From an uncultured Agromyces sp. (GTDB lineage Bacteria; Actinomycetota; Actinomycetes; Actinomycetales; Microbacteriaceae), in NCBI GenBank assembly GCA_913053875.1, contig CAJXGN010000010.1, positions 38,502 to 102,501 of the forward strand: a DNA stretch of 64,000 nt, read 5' to 3'. Numbering within the stretch: position 1 is the stretch's first letter; each line of letters starts with the position of its first letter. Below are positions 42,031 to 49,790 of this stretch, piece by piece. The notes beneath the pieces are model-generated. The model ran no database searches. It was not told the origin of the DNA and saw nothing but the letters and a program-made list of their open reading frames with translations. The position numbers and the translations under genes were made by a program.

Positions 42031-43548
42031 TCAGCGCACCCCGCGCATGAGTGTGAGTACCGGCCGCACCGCCAGGAACAGGGAGGCGCCGATCGCGATC
42101 GCGATCAGTCCGAGCACCCCGAAGTAGGTCGCCTCGTTCACGCTCGTGTAGAACTCGGCGAGCAGGCCCGCGATCGACGTGCCGAGTGCGATCGACAAGA
42201 AGAACAGCGCCACCATCTGTGTGCGGAAGATCGCGGGCGCGAGCTTGGTCGCGACCGACAGCCCGACCGGCGACAGCAGCAGTTCGGCGACCGTGAAGGT
42301 GAAGAGGATGAGCACCATCCAGAGTAGCGGCGTGGAGTTCTTCCCGCCGTCGGCGAACGGCAGGAAGAGCAGGAACGCGACGCCCATGACGACGGTGCCG
42401 AGTGCGAACTTCACGGGCGTGGACGGCTGCCGGGTGCCGAGCTTCGTCCAGAGCGCGGCGAACACGCCGGACAGGATGATGATGAAGATCGGGTTGATCG
42501 CCTGCACCCACGGCACCGGCATCTCCCAGCCGAGGATGGTGCGGTCGAGCTGCTCGTCGGAGTAGATCGTCAGCACCGTGAACTGCTGCTGGTAGAGCGA
42601 CCAGAACCCGACGCTCGTGATGAACAGCGGGATGAAGGCGTACACGCGCGACCGCTCGGTGCCGGTGATGCGCTGCGAGGTGAGGATCACGGCGAAGTAC
42701 GCGATCGCGGCGATCACGGTGCCCGCGATGACGAGGGTCACGAGGTTGTCGGCGGTGATGAGGCCGAGCAGCGCGCCGACCGTGATCAGCACGATCGCGA
42801 TCACGGCGATGACGACCGCGATGATGCGGCGGTCCCGCGGCAGCGGATTCGGCACCTCGCGCGCGATGTCGGGTATGCGACGGCGACCGAACGAGTACTG
42901 GATCAGCCCGATCGCCATGCCGACCGCCGCGAGCCCGAAGCCCCAGTGGAAGCCGAGGTTCGACTGCAGCAGCCCGGTCAGCAGCGGCCCGAGGAACGCG
43001 CCGAGGTTGATGCCCAGGTAGAACAGCGAGAACCCCGCGTCGCGGCGCGGGTCTTCCGGGCGGTAGAGCGTGCCGACCACGGCCGTGGCGTTCGCCTTCA
43101 GCCCGCCGCTGCCGAGCGCCACGAGGATCAGCCCGACGCCGACGCCCCAGAACCCCGGCAGCAGCGCGAGCGCGATGTGGCCGAGCATGATGACCACGGC
43201 GCTCCAGAACAGCACGCGCTCGGAGCCGAACAGCCGGTCGGCGATCCACGCACCGAGCACGGTCGACAGGTAGACCGCGCCGCCGTACGCGCCGACGATG
43301 CCCGCGGCCGTCGACTGCTCCATGCCGAGGCCGCCCTCGGACGCGGAATAGTAGAGATAGAGCAGCAGGATGCCCTGCATGCCGTAGAAGCTGAAGCGCT
43401 CCCACATCTCCACGCCGAAGATGTTCGCGAGCGCGCGCGGCTGGCCGAAGAACCCGTGGTCGTCCTGCGTGCCGACCCCCGGCAGTCTCGGCTCCCCCTC
43501 CGACGGACTCGCGTCCCCCGGCGCCGGCTTCGCGACGTCGTCGCTCAT
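42031..43548 (-). CDS. POT-family proton-dependent peptide transporter
   Basis: This 505-residue membrane protein has 12-14 helices and POT hallmarks: the proton-coupling ExxER motif E47-M-W-E50-R51 in EMWERFSFYGM, the FYLGINLGAFLGPLL helix, and GSGGLKANATAVVG. The family imports di- and tripeptides with protons. A 30-residue Pro/Gly/Asp-rich N-terminus is cytoplasmic. It diverges from the MFS gene at 43649. Peptide uptake fits the amino-acid genes that follow. Confidence 0.92.
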   Translation of the reverse strand: MSDDVAKPAPGDASPSEGEPRLPGVGTQDDHGFFGQPRALANIFGVEMWERFSFYGMQGILLLYLYYSASEGGLGMEQSTAAGIVGAYGGAVYLSTVLGAWIADRLFGSERVLFWSAVVIMLGHIALALLPGFWGVGVGLILVALGSGGLKANATAVVGTLYRPEDPRRDAGFSLFYLGINLGAFLGPLLTGLLQSNLGFHWGFGLAAVGMAIGLIQYSFGRRRIPDIAREVPNPLPRDRRIIAVVIAVIAIVLITVGALLGLITADNLVTLVIAGTVIAAIAYFAVILTSQRITGTERSRVYAFIPLFITSVGFWSLYQQQFTVLTIYSDEQLDRTILGWEMPVPWVQAINPIFIIILSGVFAALWTKLGTRQPSTPVKFALGTVVMGVAFLLFLPFADGGKNSTPLLWMVLILFTFTVAELLLSPVGLSVATKLAPAIFRTQMVALFFLSIALGTSIAGLLAEFYTSVNEATYFGVLGLIAIAIGASLFLAVRPVLTLMRGVR

Positions 43549-43648
43549 GGCGTCATGCTATGCCCGTCGTGCCCCGCGGGTCGAGGGCGAGGGCGACGGA
43601 TGCCACGAGCCCGGCGCCGCGCCGGCGCCACGCGTACGATCGAGCGCA

Positions 43649-44902
43649 GTGACACCTCCATCCCGGGACGCCGCGGCCCGCGCGTTCCCGTGGCTGCTCA
43701 CGGCGGGCATCATGCTCGTCGCGCTCAACCTGCGCGCCCCGATCGTGGCGCTCGCGCCGGTGCTCGAGCGCATCGAGGCCGACCTCGGACTGACGCCCGC
43801 CACGGCCGGCCTGCTGACGACCCTCGCGGTGCTGTGCTTCGCGCTCGCCACGCCCGTCGCTGCCCTCGTTATCCGCCTGAGCGGCGCCGAGCGCGCGGTG
43901 CTCATCGCGTTGCTCGGGGTGCTCGCCGGCACCGTGCTGCGCTCGGCCGGCGGAGCGCCCGCCGCGTTCGCCGGCATGGTCGTGATCGGCGTCTCCATCA
44001 CGATCGGCAACGTGGTCATCCCGGTCGTCATCCGGCGTGACGTGCCGCCCGAGCGCGCCGCGCTCGTGACCGGCGTCTACACGGCGATGCTCAACGTCGG
44101 CACGATGATCACCTCACTCGCGACCGCGCCGCTCGCCGACCTGGTGGGCTGGCGGCTCGCGACGGCCGCGTGGGGGGTGTTCGTGCTCGCGGCGCTGGTC
44201 GCCTGGGGCGCGTACCTGCGTCGGCGACGGCGCATCGGCGCGCACGATGCAGGGCCGGCGCCCACCACGGCGGAGCTGATGACCGGGGGAATCGCGATCG
44301 TCGACGACCGCGCCCGCCCCGCGGCATCCGACTCGGCCTGGCGCAACCCGCTGACCTGGGTGCTGACGGCCGCCTTCGCGGCCCAGGCCTGGGGGTACTA
44401 CGGGGTCACGAGCTGGCTGCCGACGATGCTCGCCGACCTGCGCGGCATCGGCGACGTCGCGGCCGGCGCCGCCTCGTCGATCTTCCAGGTCGCGGCGATC
44501 ATCGGGGCACTCGGCGTGCCGCTGCTCGGCGCCCGGGCGCCGCAGTGGGTGCCGGCGGCCGTCGTCGGCTCGCTCTGGGTGAGCCTGCCGGTCGGGCTGC
44601 TGCTGGCGCCCGAGTCGTACCTCGTGTGGGAGTTCCTCGGCGGAATCGCCCAGGGCGGCGGGTTCGTGGTGATCTTCACGCTGATCGTGCGGCATGCGCG
44701 CACCGACCGCGAGGCCGGTGGCATGTCGGCGATCGTGCAGGGCGGCGGCTACCTGATCGCCGCGCTCAGCCCGCCCGTGCTCGGCGCACTGCACGAGGCG
44801 ACGGCAGGCTGGGCGCTGCCGCTCGTCGTGCTCATCGGATCGACGTCGACGTTCCTCGTACTCGCCGTCGTCGCGACCCGCATCACGGACCCCCGCCGCT
44901 GA
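43649..44902 (+). CDS. MFS transporter of the CynX/NimT family
   Basis: This 417-residue membrane protein with 12 helices has the CynX-type first helix LLTAGIMLVALNLRAPIVAL, TPATAGLLTTLAVLCFALATP, and YYGVTSWLPTMLADLRG. Members export or import small anions and amphiphilic compounds; the substrate is unknown. The GTG at 43649 is reached about 9 bp after a TACGAT -10 (43635-43640), so the transcript is probably leaderless. It ends 4 bp before the convergent ornithine aminotransferase stop. Confidence 0.88.
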   Translation: MTPPSRDAAARAFPWLLTAGIMLVALNLRAPIVALAPVLERIEADLGLTPATAGLLTTLAVLCFALATPVAALVIRLSGAERAVLIALLGVLAGTVLRSAGGAPAAFAGMVVIGVSITIGNVVIPVVIRRDVPPERAALVTGVYTAMLNVGTMITSLATAPLADLVGWRLATAAWGVFVLAALVAWGAYLRRRRRIGAHDAGPAPTTAELMTGGIAIVDDRARPAASDSAWRNPLTWVLTAAFAAQAWGYYGVTSWLPTMLADLRGIGDVAAGAASSIFQVAAIIGALGVPLLGARAPQWVPAAVVGSLWVSLPVGLLLAPESYLVWEFLGGIAQGGGFVVIFTLIVRHARTDREAGGMSAIVQGGGYLIAALSPPVLGALHEATAGWALPLVVLIGSTSTFLVLAVVATRITDPRR

Positions 44903-44906
44903 GCGG

Positions 44907-46133
44907 TCAGCGGGCGGCGAGCTCGGCGAGCACGGCCTCCAGCTGGTCGACGGCCCAGTCGAGGTCGGATGCCTCGACGACGATGGGCGGCGCGAGGCGG
45001 ATCGTCGACCCGTGCGTGTCCTTCGCCAGCACGCCGCGGCGCATGAGCGCCTCGCAGACCTCGCGACCCGTGCCGAGTGCGGGGTCGATGTCGATGCCCG
45101 CCCAGAGCCCGGCGCCGCGCACGGCGACCACGCCGCGGCCGACGAGCGCGTCGAGCCGCGCGCGCAGCCGCGCACCCAGCTCGCGCGCCCGGGCCTGGGG
45201 CTCGCCGCTCGCGAGCATCCGCACCACCTCGAGGCCCACGGCCGCCGCCAGCGGGTTGCCGCCGAACGTCGACCCGTGCTCACCGGGCCGCAGCACGCCG
45301 AGCACATCGGCACTGCCGACGACCGCCGACACCGGAACGATGCCGCCGCCGAGCGCCTTGCCGAGCGTCACGAGGTCGGGCCGCACGCCGACGAGGTCGC
45401 AGGCGAGGGTCGAGCCCGTGCGCCCGAGGCCCGACTGGATCTCGTCGGCGATCAGCAGCACGTTGCGCGCGTCGCACAGCTCGCGCACGCGGGGCAGGAA
45501 GTCGGCCGGCGGCACCACGATGCCCGCCTCGCCCTGGATCGGCTCGACGAGCACCGCGACGGTGTTCTGGTCGATCGCGTCGGCCGCCGCGTCGGCGTCG
45601 CCGTAGGGCACCGCCCGGAAGCCCGGCGTGAACGGACCGAAGTCGGCGCGCGCGTCGGGGTCGTCGCTGAACGAGACGATCGTGGTGGTGCGGCCGTGGA
45701 AGTTGCCGGCCATGACGACGATGTTCGCGGCATCCGGCGCCACACCCTTGACCCGGTACCCCCAGGCGCGCGCGACCTTGATCGCCGACTCGACCGCCTC
45801 GGCGCCCGTGTTCATCGGCAGCACCATGTCCATGCCGACGAGTTCGGCGAGCTCGGTCACGAACGGCCCGAGCCGGTCGTTGTGGAAGGCGCGGCTGGTG
45901 AGCGTGATGCGGTCGAGCTGTTCGTGCGCGGCGGCGAGCAGCTGCGGATGCCCGTGCCCGAAGTTCACCGCCGAGTAGGCGGCGAGGCAGTCGAGGTAGC
46001 GTCGCCCCTCGACATCCGTCACCCAGGCGCCCTCGCCGGAGGCGACGACCACCGGCAGCGGGTGATAGTTGTGCGCCGCGTGCGCCTCCTCGAGGGCGAT
46101 GGCGTTCTCGGTGGCATCCGTCGTCGTGGTCAT
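44907..46133 (-). CDS. rocD: ornithine aminotransferase
   Basis: This 408-residue class III PLP aminotransferase has the cofactor Lys259 in VTLGKALGGG, NTGAEAVESAIKVAR, GNFHGRTTTIVSFSDD and LIADEIQSGLGRTG, the ornithine--oxo-acid pattern. It converts ornithine plus 2-oxoglutarate to glutamate semialdehyde (P5C) and glutamate. The start at 46133 overlaps the amidinohydrolase stop as ATGA, with GGAGC upstream. P5C can then be oxidised by PutA, encoded at 49791-53471. Confidence 0.93.
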   Translation of the reverse strand: MTTTTDATENAIALEEAHAAHNYHPLPVVVASGEGAWVTDVEGRRYLDCLAAYSAVNFGHGHPQLLAAAHEQLDRITLTSRAFHNDRLGPFVTELAELVGMDMVLPMNTGAEAVESAIKVARAWGYRVKGVAPDAANIVVMAGNFHGRTTTIVSFSDDPDARADFGPFTPGFRAVPYGDADAAADAIDQNTVAVLVEPIQGEAGIVVPPADFLPRVRELCDARNVLLIADEIQSGLGRTGSTLACDLVGVRPDLVTLGKALGGGIVPVSAVVGSADVLGVLRPGEHGSTFGGNPLAAAVGLEVVRMLASGEPQARARELGARLRARLDALVGRGVVAVRGAGLWAGIDIDPALGTGREVCEALMRRGVLAKDTHGSTIRLAPPIVVEASDLDWAVDQLEAVLAELAAR

Positions 46134-47044
46134 CGGCGCAGCTCCAGGGTGCAGCACTTGACGCCGCCGCCGCCGAGCAGCAGCTCGGAGAGGTCGACGC
46201 CGATCGGGGTGTAGCCGTGGGTGCGCAGCTGCTCGGCGAAGCCGGTGGCGCGCGACGCGATCACGACGTTGCGGTTGTCGCTGAACGAGTTGAGCCCGAG
46301 GATCGACGCGTCCTCCTCCGACACGATGATCGCGTCGGGATAGCGGGCCTCGAGCAGGGCACGGGATGCCTCATCGAACGCGCTCGGCAGGTAGGCGATG
46401 TGTTCGCGGCCGGGCGTCGGGTCGAGCACCGCCAGCGCGGTGTCGAGGTGGTAGTAGCTCGGGTTGATGAGCCGGAGCGTGACGACCTCGCGGCCGAACA
46501 CGCGGCCGATCTCCTCGTGCGAGCGCGAGTCGCTGCGGAACCCGGTGCCCGCGAGGATCGCGTCGCCGACGAGCAGGAAGTCGCCCTCGCCCTCGTTGAT
46601 CTCGAGCGGGCGGCGCACGTCGAAGCCCGCGTCGCCGAACCAGTCCATGTAGGCGGGGCCCTCGGCCTGCCGCTCGGGGTGGGTGAAGCTCGCGCCGTAG
46701 GCGATGCCGTCGAGCACGAAGCCGCCGTTCGCGGCGTAGACCATGTCGGGCAGGCCCTCGACCGGGTCGATGAGCTGCACGTCGTAGCCGAGCTGCAGGT
46801 ACGTCTCGTAGAGCGCCTCCCACTGCTGCACGGCGAGGGTCGTGTCGGTCGGCAGCGCGGGGTTCATCCACGGGTTGATGCGATACACGACCGTGAAGTG
46901 CTCGGGGCGGCACATCAGCACCGACTTGCGCACGGCGGTGCGCTCGGGGCGCGCGGTGGCGGGCGCGGTATCGGCGGTCGGACCGGCAGGCTCGGCGGCG
47001 GTCAGTGTCCGGTCGTCGGTGGGGTGGTCGGTAGCGATCGACAT
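46130..47044 (-). CDS. dimethylargininase/arginine-deiminase-superfamily amidinohydrolase
   Basis: This 304-residue protein of the DDAH type has an N-terminal acidic/Ala tail of about 45 residues, NPWMNPALPTD, GDFLLVG, SYYHLDT with the catalytic His, and the C-terminal nucleophile region GGGGVKCCTLEL (Cys297 or Cys298). The superfamily hydrolyses arginine or methylarginines to citrulline, or releases ornithine and ammonia in related forms. Coupling by ATGA to rocD suggests an ornithine-yielding or arginine-consuming role. AAGGAGG precedes the ATG at 47044. Confidence 0.85.
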   Translation of the reverse strand: MSIATDHPTDDRTLTAAEPAGPTADTAPATARPERTAVRKSVLMCRPEHFTVVYRINPWMNPALPTDTTLAVQQWEALYETYLQLGYDVQLIDPVEGLPDMVYAANGGFVLDGIAYGASFTHPERQAEGPAYMDWFGDAGFDVRRPLEINEGEGDFLLVGDAILAGTGFRSDSRSHEEIGRVFGREVVTLRLINPSYYHLDTALAVLDPTPGREHIAYLPSAFDEASRALLEARYPDAIIVSEEDASILGLNSFSDNRNVVIASRATGFAEQLRTHGYTPIGVDLSELLLGGGGVKCCTLELRR

Positions 47045-47212
47045 CGCGCCTCCTTCACTCGGGCGGCGGTGCGACGGTGCCGGCGAGGACCGGCAGCCGC
47101 GGCGACGCCGCAGGGTGTCGGCGGACCAGGTCACTCTCCTCGAGCCCCGCAGGCGGTGCGGGACGCCAACTCCAGTGTCACATGCCCGAGCGCTGCGCGA
47201 CAGCGATTCTGG

Positions 47213-47257
47213 CGCACGGATGCTGCGTGCTCAGCGTCGGCACGCAGCATCCGTGCG
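47213..47257 (-). terminator. perfect 18-bp hairpin after the F420-type oxidoreductase gene
   Basis: Positions 47213-47230 and 47240-47257 are exact reverse complements around a 9-nt loop. The structure begins 16 bp after the minus-strand stop, with no T-tract. The arms contain the recurrent GGATGC core. The rest of the 228-bp gap 47045-47272 is leader and promoter of the amidinohydrolase gene. Confidence 0.7.
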
Positions 47258-47272
47258 GTGAATCACCCGTTG

Positions 47273-48067
47273 TCAGGAGTTCTTGGCGTCGCGCCAGGCC
47301 AGCCAGCGCGACACCTCCACCATGTCGTAGTCAGGCCCGTTGAGGCCGAGCGTGAACAGGCGCACTCCGGCGTCGTAGTAGGCGTTCGCCTTCTCGTCGT
47401 CGGCGCGCGCGAGCTCGTTCGACACGACGATGTCCGAGGTGTCGCGCCCGACCTTCTCGCCCCACGCGTCGATGACCGACACCTTGTGCGCGATCTCCTC
47501 GGGCTTCACGAAGCTGTGCCAGACGTGCGCGTGCTTCGCGACCAGCTTCAGGGTCTTCTGCTCGCCCTTGCCGCCGATCAGCACCGGGATCTCCCGCGTC
47601 GGCGCCGGGTTCAGCTTCGCCCAGCGCTCCTCGATGCGCGGCAGCGCCTCGGCGAGGTCGTCGAGCCGGGAGCCGACCGTGCCGAACTCGTAGCCGTACT
47701 CGTCGTAGTCGCGCTCGAACCAGCCCGACCCGGTGCCGAAGATGAACCGACCCTCGCCGCCCTTGGCGCTGATGTGGTCGATCGTGCGGGCCATGTCGGC
47801 CTGCAGGTCGGGGTTGCGGTAGCTGTTGCAGTTCACGAGCGCGCCGAGCTCGACCCGCTCGGTCTGCTCGGCCCAGGCCGCGAGCAGCGTCCACGACTCG
47901 AAGTGCTGGCCGTCGGCCTCGCCGTAGAGCGGGAAGAAGTGGTCCCAGTTGAAGACGATGTCGACGCCGAGGTCCTCGCAACGCATCACCGCGTCGCGCA
48001 TGTGCTGGGCCGTCGTGTGCTGGGGGTGGAGTTGCACGCCGAGGCGCACCGGAATGTCAGTAAGCAT
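47273..48067 (-). CDS. LLM-class F420-dependent oxidoreductase
   Basis: This 264-residue luciferase-like TIM barrel has LGVQLHPQHTTAQHMRDAV, FNWDHFFPLYG, FIFGTGSGWFERDYDEYGYEFG and PVLIGGKGEQKTLKLVAKHA, the pattern of the mycobacterial/actinobacterial F420-type group. It likely uses reduced F420 (or FMN) on an unknown substrate. The ATG at 48067 follows GTGGAG. A 12-bp palindrome lies upstream at 48102-48113. Confidence 0.88.
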   Translation of the reverse strand: MLTDIPVRLGVQLHPQHTTAQHMRDAVMRCEDLGVDIVFNWDHFFPLYGEADGQHFESWTLLAAWAEQTERVELGALVNCNSYRNPDLQADMARTIDHISAKGGEGRFIFGTGSGWFERDYDEYGYEFGTVGSRLDDLAEALPRIEERWAKLNPAPTREIPVLIGGKGEQKTLKLVAKHAHVWHSFVKPEEIAHKVSVIDAWGEKVGRDTSDIVVSNELARADDEKANAYYDAGVRLFTLGLNGPDYDMVEVSRWLAWRDAKNS

Positions 48068-48101
48068 GTGCTCCACGCTATTCGCGACCGCGCGCGATTG
48101 C

Positions 48102-48113
48102 CGAATCGATTCG
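48102..48113. promoter_or_regulatory. palindrome CGAATCGATTCG upstream of the oxidoreductase
   Basis: This perfect 12-bp palindrome lies 35 bp before the start of the gene. It shares the core GAATCGATTC with the rhamnosidase operator at 15651-15662 but has C/G rather than T/A ends, so it may be a site for another LacI- or TetR-like regulator. Confidence 0.35.
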
Positions 48114-48189
48114 AGAACTGGGGAGAAGGGCGGGCGGATGCCGCTGTGCAGGCGTGCGCCCCGTCGCATCCGCTCGCTGCCGTCGCCGC

Positions 48190-48447
48190 TCAGCGCTGCG
48201 TGTCGACCTGCGACGCGAACCGCCGATGCGCCGCCTGCCGGCTCGTGCCGAGCACCGCACCGATTGCCGCCCACGAGTCGCCGGCCGCGCGGGCCGCGGC
48301 GACGACGGCGACGAGTTCCCGTTCCGCAGCCTCGATCACGTCGAGCGCGGCGCCGATCCGCGCGAGGTGCGTGCCGTCGCGCATGTCCGACTTCTCGAGC
48401 TGGAGTTCGTCAAGCCACTCCTCCGTGCTGGCCTTCGTCTTCGTCAT
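48190..48447 (-). CDS. small HTH protein, possible antitoxin
   Basis: This 85-residue protein has an acidic/Lys N-terminus, a helix-rich middle (AALDVIEAAERELVAVVAAARAAG) and a C-terminal helix-turn-helix SWAAIGAVLGTSRQAAHRRF. AGAGGTGA precedes the ATG at 48447. It lies 12 bp after the stop of a 34-residue reading frame that resembles the start of a small toxin-like protein, a pairing often seen in actinobacteria. Its role is inferred from this pairing only. Confidence 0.75.
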   Translation of the reverse strand: MTKTKASTEEWLDELQLEKSDMRDGTHLARIGAALDVIEAAERELVAVVAAARAAGDSWAAIGAVLGTSRQAAHRRFASQVDTQR

Positions 48448-48459
48448 GCTGATCACCTC

Positions 48460-48564
48460 TCAGAGCAGGTCGTACCAGTTCAGGCGGAGCTCATCGGCGT
48501 GGATCGCATGCCGGATGTCCGCATCGACGATGCCGTGCTTCCGGGCGCTCGATCTGATCTCCAC
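48460..48564 (-). pseudogene. short toxin-like frame, probably truncated
   Basis: A GTG-initiated frame of 34 residues contains EIRSSARKHGIVDADIRHA, like the N-terminus of roughly 90-residue partners of small HTH antitoxins. It stops early (LNWYDLL, then TGA), just before the HTH gene. The remainder of the usual protein is missing, so it is read as a remnant. A functional micro-protein cannot be ruled out. Confidence 0.45.
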
Positions 48565-48779
48565 GCCGTCAATGTAATGACGACAACCCCCGGTGCGGAT
48601 GTCAACACGCTATTGACATGCATCCCGCACAAACCGCGGGGTTGTGGAGGAGGCGCCGCAGGCGAGCGGGTCGGTGTCGATCTCCAGCCGGCGCATTCCG
48701 CATCGATTCGATCACGAGCGCACGAGATACGGCGTCACGGGGTCCCGCGACGCAACGATCCGCCCTACACTCCCAACGC

Positions 48780-49217
48780 ATGGACAACCTCGACCGCAGC
48801 ATCCTCGACCTCCTGCGCGAGAACGCCCGCGCGAGCTACGGCGACATCGGCTCGACCGTCGGGCTGTCCGCCTCGGCGGTCAAGCGCCGCGTCGACCGGC
48901 TCGTCGCCGACGGCGTGATCCGCGCATTCACGATCCAGGTCGACCCGACCGTCGACGGCATGAGCACCGAGGCGTACGTCGAACTGTTCTGCCGCGGCAC
49001 GGTCGCGCCCGAGGAGCTCCAGCGCATCCTGCAGAACGTACCCGAGGTCGTCTACGCCGGCACCGTCACGGGCAGCGCCGACGCGATCGTGCAGATGCGC
49101 GCCCGCGACATCACGAGCCTCGAGGACGCGCTCGAGCGCCTGCGCGTCGCCCCGAACGTCGACCACACGCGCAGCGCCATCGTGTTCTCGCGACTGGTCA
49201 ACCGGCCCCGCGACTGA
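48780..49217 (+). CDS. Lrp/AsnC-family regulator
   Basis: This 145-residue regulator has an N-terminal helix-turn-helix (LDRSILDLLRENARASYGDIGSTVGLSASAVKRRVDRL) and a C-terminal RAM ligand domain (about 65-140). A TACACT -10 at 48766-48771 lies 8 bp before the ATG, so the mRNA is probably leaderless. It sits between the arginine/ornithine genes and putA and is a natural candidate to regulate them in response to an amino acid. The 215-bp gap 48565-48779 holds its promoter. Confidence 0.9.
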   Translation: MDNLDRSILDLLRENARASYGDIGSTVGLSASAVKRRVDRLVADGVIRAFTIQVDPTVDGMSTEAYVELFCRGTVAPEELQRILQNVPEVVYAGTVTGSADAIVQMRARDITSLEDALERLRVAPNVDHTRSAIVFSRLVNRPRD

Positions 49218-49258
49218 GCAGTGCAGCACCGACCGCAGCAGAATCGAGCGGATGCCCC

Positions 49259-49624
49259 GTGATCGCGATTCCCCTCGACCCCGAGTCGTCCGCCCCGCCA
49301 TTCGAGCAGATCCGGATGCGGGTGCGCGACGCCGTGCGTTCCGGTGACCTCGCCGCGGGCACGAAGCTCCCCACGGTGCGCGCGCTGGCCGCCGACCTCG
49401 GCGTCGCCGTGAACACGGTCGCGAAGGCGTACCGCGCGCTCGAGTCCGACGCGGTCATCGAGACGCGCGGGCGCAACGGCACGTTCGTCTCGGCGACGGG
49501 CGACCCCACCGAGCAGCAGGCGCAGCTCGCGGCATCCGCCTTCGCCGATCGCATGGCCGCACTCGGCGTCGACGAGGCGGCCGCGCTCGCCTACGCCCGC
49601 GCCGCGCTCCGCGCCGACCGCTGA
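49259..49624 (+). CDS. GntR-family regulator (YtrA type)
   Basis: This 121-residue small GntR protein has a winged helix (about 10-80; PPFEQIRMRVRDAVRSGDLA, KLPTVRALAADLGVAVNTVAKAYRALE, TRGRNGTFV) and a short helical tail, as in the YtrA subfamily. The GTG start follows a weak GAGCGG. It lies 41 bp behind the AsnC gene, likely in the same transcript. YtrA-type genes usually precede ABC transporters, but none follows here. Confidence 0.88.
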   Translation: MIAIPLDPESSAPPFEQIRMRVRDAVRSGDLAAGTKLPTVRALAADLGVAVNTVAKAYRALESDAVIETRGRNGTFVSATGDPTEQQAQLAASAFADRMAALGVDEAAALAYARAALRADR

Positions 49625-49650
49625 CCTGCGGCGTCGTCGCCACCGCACGA

Positions 49651-49728
49651 ATCCCGCTCGAGGGCCAGATCTTCGCCTGAGGGCCGAAGCTCCGGCCCTC
49701 AGCGCAAGGAACGGCCCTCAAGCGGGAT
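49651..49728. terminator. nested inverted repeats between GntR and putA stops
   Basis: An inner hairpin pairs CTGAGGGCCG (49677-49686) with CGGCCCTCAG (49693-49702) around a 6-nt loop. An outer pair, 49651-49666 with 49713-49728, matches at 15 of 16 positions. The unit GAGGGCC or its complement therefore occurs four times in 78 bp between convergent genes. It is a likely bidirectional terminator able to form one long stem. Confidence 0.65.
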
Positions 49729-49790
49729 CAGACGCCGAGCGGACGTGCCGCCGGAGAGGTCGGGCGCGAGCGCGAGCGCGAGCGCAACGC

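Noticed and set aside
48618..48779. N-terminal extension of the AsnC/Lrp gene starting at 48618
   Set aside because: The extra 54 codons are Arg-rich and unlike the family, and they run through the likely -10 box. The HTH begins at the ATG at 48780.
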